DNA from: DASUBN01 sp036000105
GTDB lineage: Bacteria > Pseudomonadota > Gammaproteobacteria > Natronospirales > REEB76
Direction of reading: 5' to 3'
DNA length: 64,000 nucleotides
Assembly (NCBI GenBank): GCA_036000105.1
Contig: DASYGE010000012.1
Span: 310,001 to 374,000, forward strand
Part shown: positions 61,938 through 64,000 of the stretch, in pieces
Layout of the letters: every line of letters begins with the position of its first letter
Position numbering within the stretch: position 1 is the stretch's first letter
Translations under genes and position numbers: made by a program
Notes under the pieces: generated by a model
Seen by the model: the letters and a program-made list of their open reading frames with translations, nothing else
What the model was told of the DNA's origin: nothing
Database searches by the model: none

Positions 61938-62798
61938 ATGAAGCTCGACGGCGACTGGTTCAGCGAGATCGCTCCGGAGGAGGGCATGGCTCTCTCCCTG
62001 GCTGGCGCGCGCCGGTTGCACGCCGAGCAGACCGCCTGGCAGACCATCGAGATCTACGAGACCGAGACCTTCGGCACCCTCATGGTCATAGACGGCTGCG
62101 TCATGGTCACCGACCGCGACAGCTTCATCTACCACGAGATGCTGGTCCACCCCGTGCTCTTCGCCCATCCCTCCCCCCGGCGCGTGCTGATATTCGGTGG
62201 CGGCGACTGCGGCACCTTGCGGGAAGTGTTGCGCCACAAGGGGGTGGAGTCGGTGGTGCAGGCCGAACTTGACGAACGTGTGACACGCCTGGCGGAGCTG
62301 TACTTCCCCGAACTCTGCGAGGCCAACGCCGATGGGCGGGCCGAGCTCTGGTTCGGTGACGGGGTGCAGCGCATAGCCGATGCCCGGGACGAGAGCCTGG
62401 ACGTGATCATCATCGACAGCACGGATCCCGTGGGGCCGTCGGAGGGGAGCTTCTCGGAGCAGTTCTACCGGGACTGCCGGCGCATCCTGCGGCCGGAGGG
62501 GCTCTTGGTGCAGCAGACCGAATCGCCGTTCCTGTATGCAGACACCATCTGCGACACCCACCAAGCGCTCCGGGCCGCGGGTTTCGCCGACAGCCGCACG
62601 CTCACCTTCCCCCAGCCGACTTTCCCGTCCGGCTGGTGGTCAGCGACGTTGGCGAAGAAAGATGGGAGGTTGAACAGTTTCCGGCGGCGCGACGCGGAGG
62701 AGAAACTCTTCTCCACCCACTATTACTCCGCCGCCATCCACGAGACGGCTTTCGTGCTGCCGCCTTTCCTGAGAGACGCCCTCGCTACGATCCGCTGA
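61938..62798 (+). CDS. speE: Polyamine aminopropyltransferase (spermidine synthase)
   Basis: A 286-residue enzyme that adds an aminopropyl group to putrescine. Segments YETETFGTLMVIDGCVMVTDRD (quoted as TFGTLMVIDGCVMVT), DSTDPVGPSEGSF and QTESPFLY are family hallmarks. The cofactor motif reads GGGDCGTLREV, with Cys where most homologues have Gly (GGGDGG). Divergent partner speA supplies agmatine, though the agmatine-to-putrescine step is not encoded here. Confidence 0.94.
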   Translation: MKLDGDWFSEIAPEEGMALSLAGARRLHAEQTAWQTIEIYETETFGTLMVIDGCVMVTDRDSFIYHEMLVHPVLFAHPSPRRVLIFGGGDCGTLREVLRHKGVESVVQAELDERVTRLAELYFPELCEANADGRAELWFGDGVQRIADARDESLDVIIIDSTDPVGPSEGSFSEQFYRDCRRILRPEGLLVQQTESPFLYADTICDTHQALRAAGFADSRTLTFPQPTFPSGWWSATLAKKDGRLNSFRRRDAEEKLFSTHYYSAAIHETAFVLPPFLRDALATIR

Positions 62799-62810
62799 GT
62801 TCGAGCTGGC

Positions 62811-63284
62811 TCAGGTATTGCCGCCGCCGCAACTCTTGGCTATCTGGTCCTGCATCTGCTGTTCTTGTTTCGCGCGATCGTCATCCGAGACATAGGTCTT
62901 GTTGCCCTGGGCGTCCACGGTGGCCACCCGCCCGCTCTGCTGCAACACCGCAAGCCGTTGCTGCAGCACGTCGCAGATCTGCTTCTTCTGCTGTTGTGCT
63001 TGGGCGGCTTTCGCTGCCTGTTCCTGGGTCTTTTGGTCCTGCTTGTCCTTGTCTTGCAGCTGCTGCGCCAGGTTCTGCTCGTTCTGCAGAGTGGTGGGGT
63101 CCGGCGCCGGCGGGTTGATGTTCACCGTCTGGGCGTTCACGTCGGTGCTCGACGGCGGTGTCTGGGAGTAATGCACGTGGCCGTCCTTGTCCACCCAGCG
63201 ATAGACCTGGTCGGCGGAAGCGGCCATGCCCATGGCGCACAGCAACAGGGCGGCGGAGATCAGCAGGGGGATACGCATGTTCAT
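62811..63284 (-). CDS. DUF4124 domain-containing secreted protein
   Basis: A 157-residue protein with signal peptide (about 1-24) and an N-terminal DUF4124 domain (DQVYRWVDKDGHVHYSQTPP), followed by a low-complexity Gln/Lys/Ala coiled-coil-like segment (about 70-110). Function unknown; likely periplasmic. ATG 63284 shares one base with the stop of the next gene upstream; a GTG at 63287 and an ATG at 63278 are alternatives. Convergent with speE. Confidence 0.85.
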   Translation of the reverse strand: MNMRIPLLISAALLLCAMGMAASADQVYRWVDKDGHVHYSQTPPSSTDVNAQTVNINPPAPDPTTLQNEQNLAQQLQDKDKQDQKTQEQAAKAAQAQQQKKQICDVLQQRLAVLQQSGRVATVDAQGNKTYVSDDDRAKQEQQMQDQIAKSCGGGNT

Positions 63285-63712
63285 CACTGGCCTCCCGGCC
63301 CGCAGGCCTGGCGTACGTAATCGCGAGCATCGTCCAGAGCCTTCTGCATATCCTGTACCGAGAGCTTCTGCTTCTGGCCCTTGTCGTCCACCTGATAGAG
63401 GCTGTCCGCGTGCAGGTATTTGAACAAGCGATCGCGGCCTGCCTTGCAGGCGGGTGAATCGGCCTGTGTGGGCGTGACCAATCCGGTGTCGGCCGCGGCC
63501 GACGAAGTGGCGCTGGCGGCGGCCGGCGCGGTGCTGGGGTTGGGCAGGGAGCCGCTGTTCACTATGGGGAGCTGTTTGGCATCGCTGCTATGGGGTTCGG
63601 TGCTGTAATGCACCACGCCCTGAGCATCCACCCACTTATATATAGGCGTATCGCCCCAGGCGGCGGGCGCCAGTATGCACATGCCGATGAAGAGAGCGAA
63701 AAGGGTTCTCAT
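63284..63712 (-). CDS. DUF4124 domain-containing secreted protein
   Basis: A 142-residue paralogue-like protein: signal peptide (about 1-20, LAPAAWG) and the DUF4124 segment TPIYKWVDAQGVVHYSTEP, a Ser/Ala/Pro linker and a C-terminal helical part (LSVQDMQKALDDARDYVRQ). Function unknown. It is transcribed just downstream of the PII gene (25 bases) and upstream of the second DUF4124 gene. Confidence 0.85.
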   Translation of the reverse strand: MRTLFALFIGMCILAPAAWGDTPIYKWVDAQGVVHYSTEPHSSDAKQLPIVNSGSLPNPSTAPAAASATSSAAADTGLVTPTQADSPACKAGRDRLFKYLHADSLYQVDDKGQKQKLSVQDMQKALDDARDYVRQACGPGGQ

Positions 63713-63737
63713 GCTTGCTGACTCCTCACTGTACTGG

Positions 63738-64000
63738 CTAAATCGCCTCCGCGCCGGTCTCGCCGGTGCGGATGCGGATGGCCTGATCCAGCTGATACAC
63801 GAATATCTTGCCGTCGCCGATCTTGCCGGTCTTGGCGGCGTTCATGATGGCCTCGATCACCCGGTCCAGCAGGTCGTCAGGGATCGCGAGCTCGATCTTC
63901 ACTTTGGGCAGGAAATCCACTACGTATTCCGCGCCGCGGTAGAGTTCGGTGTGGCCTTTCTGACGGCCGAAGCCCTTCACCTCGGTGACGGTGATGCCCT
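63738..64000 (-). CDS. Nitrogen regulatory protein P-II, N-terminus cut by window edge
   Basis: About 87 C-terminal residues of a PII protein. The frame runs off the right edge, so roughly 25 N-terminal residues are missing. The T-loop contains the uridylylation Tyr (RGAEYVVDFLPK, Tyr51 in full-length PII), and DGKIFVYQLDQAIRIRTGE is the C-terminal hallmark. It could be glnB or glnK; no amtB is visible. It binds ATP/ADP and 2-oxoglutarate and controls NtrB. Confidence 0.93.
   Translation of the reverse strand, partial: GITVTEVKGFGRQKGHTELYRGAEYVVDFLPKVKIELAIPDDLLDRVIEAIMNAAKTGKIGDGKIFVYQLDQAIRIRTGETGAEAI

Noticed and set aside
1..64000. CRISPR arrays, tRNA or rRNA genes, insertion sequences, phage genes
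   Set aside because: I looked for regular repeats, tRNA-like cloverleaf segments and transposase motifs and saw none; a covariance-model scan would be decisive.

Overview
The window looks like a high-GC gammaproteobacterial chromosome, probably near Xanthomonadales/Nevskiales. The basis is conserved gene order (glnLG; yibN-grxC-secB-gpsA opposite envC-ctpA-yibQ; ubiE-ubiJ-ubiB; dapF-DUF484-xerC; hemCDXY with algZR; speA opposite speE) plus a xanthomonadin-type aryl-polyene locus. The taxon is inferred, not proven. I see no tRNA, rRNA, CRISPR array, insertion sequence or phage gene. No gene-free stretch exceeds 300 bases.

1-17.9 kb is mostly housekeeping: the end of the NtrB kinase gene and ntrC, a class 1B dihydroorotate dehydrogenase, trmL, a secreted PSMA-like M28 peptidase, the rhodanese-grxC-secB-gpsA operon, the divergent envC-ctpA-yibQ cell-envelope operon, a very large beta-propeller diguanylate cyclase, and the ubiquinone operon ubiE-ubiJ-ubiB.

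18.0-45.8 kb is the centrepiece: a roughly 28 kb hybrid locus combining a dialkylresorcinol (DAR) module with a complete aryl-polyene (APE, xanthomonadin-like) module. This combination underlies flexirubins in Bacteroidetes and arcuflavin in Azoarcus. Left part: an acyl carrier protein (ACP) and ketosynthase (KS) pair, a NodB-type deacetylase, an Sfp-type phosphopantetheinyl transferase, an ABC exporter, a second ACP, an intact KS and a degenerate KS. Middle: DarA (flavin aromatase), DarB (FabH-like KS), a small unknown protein and a BtrH-like acyltransferase in one operon, opposite a FAD-dependent halogenase-like gene. Right part: one tightly overlapping operon reading chain-length factor, acyltransferase, ACP, membrane protein, acyl ligase, dehydratase, glycosyltransferase-acyltransferase fusion, aromatic ammonia-lyase, thioesterase, LolA-like, MMPL exporter, DUF3261 lipoprotein, KS, dehydratase, ketoreductase, KS. 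Proposed logic: the ammonia-lyase and ligase supply an aryl starter, the APE type II system extends it to a polyene acid, DarA/DarB build the resorcinol, and an acyltransferase (BtrH-like is the best candidate) joins the two. The halogenase may decorate the product, and MMPL, LolA-like and ABC systems move it to the envelope.

45.9-64 kb returns to the core genome: a PAP2 phosphatase, fabV with a MipA/OmpV porin-like gene, a CPA2 antiporter, DUF971, the dapF-DUF484-xerC operon, hemC-hemD-hemX-hemY, an AlgZ/AlgR-like two-component system ending in an AT-rich inverted repeat, a beta-hydroxyacid dehydrogenase, speA and speE, two DUF4124 secreted proteins and the start-truncated gene of a PII protein at the right edge.
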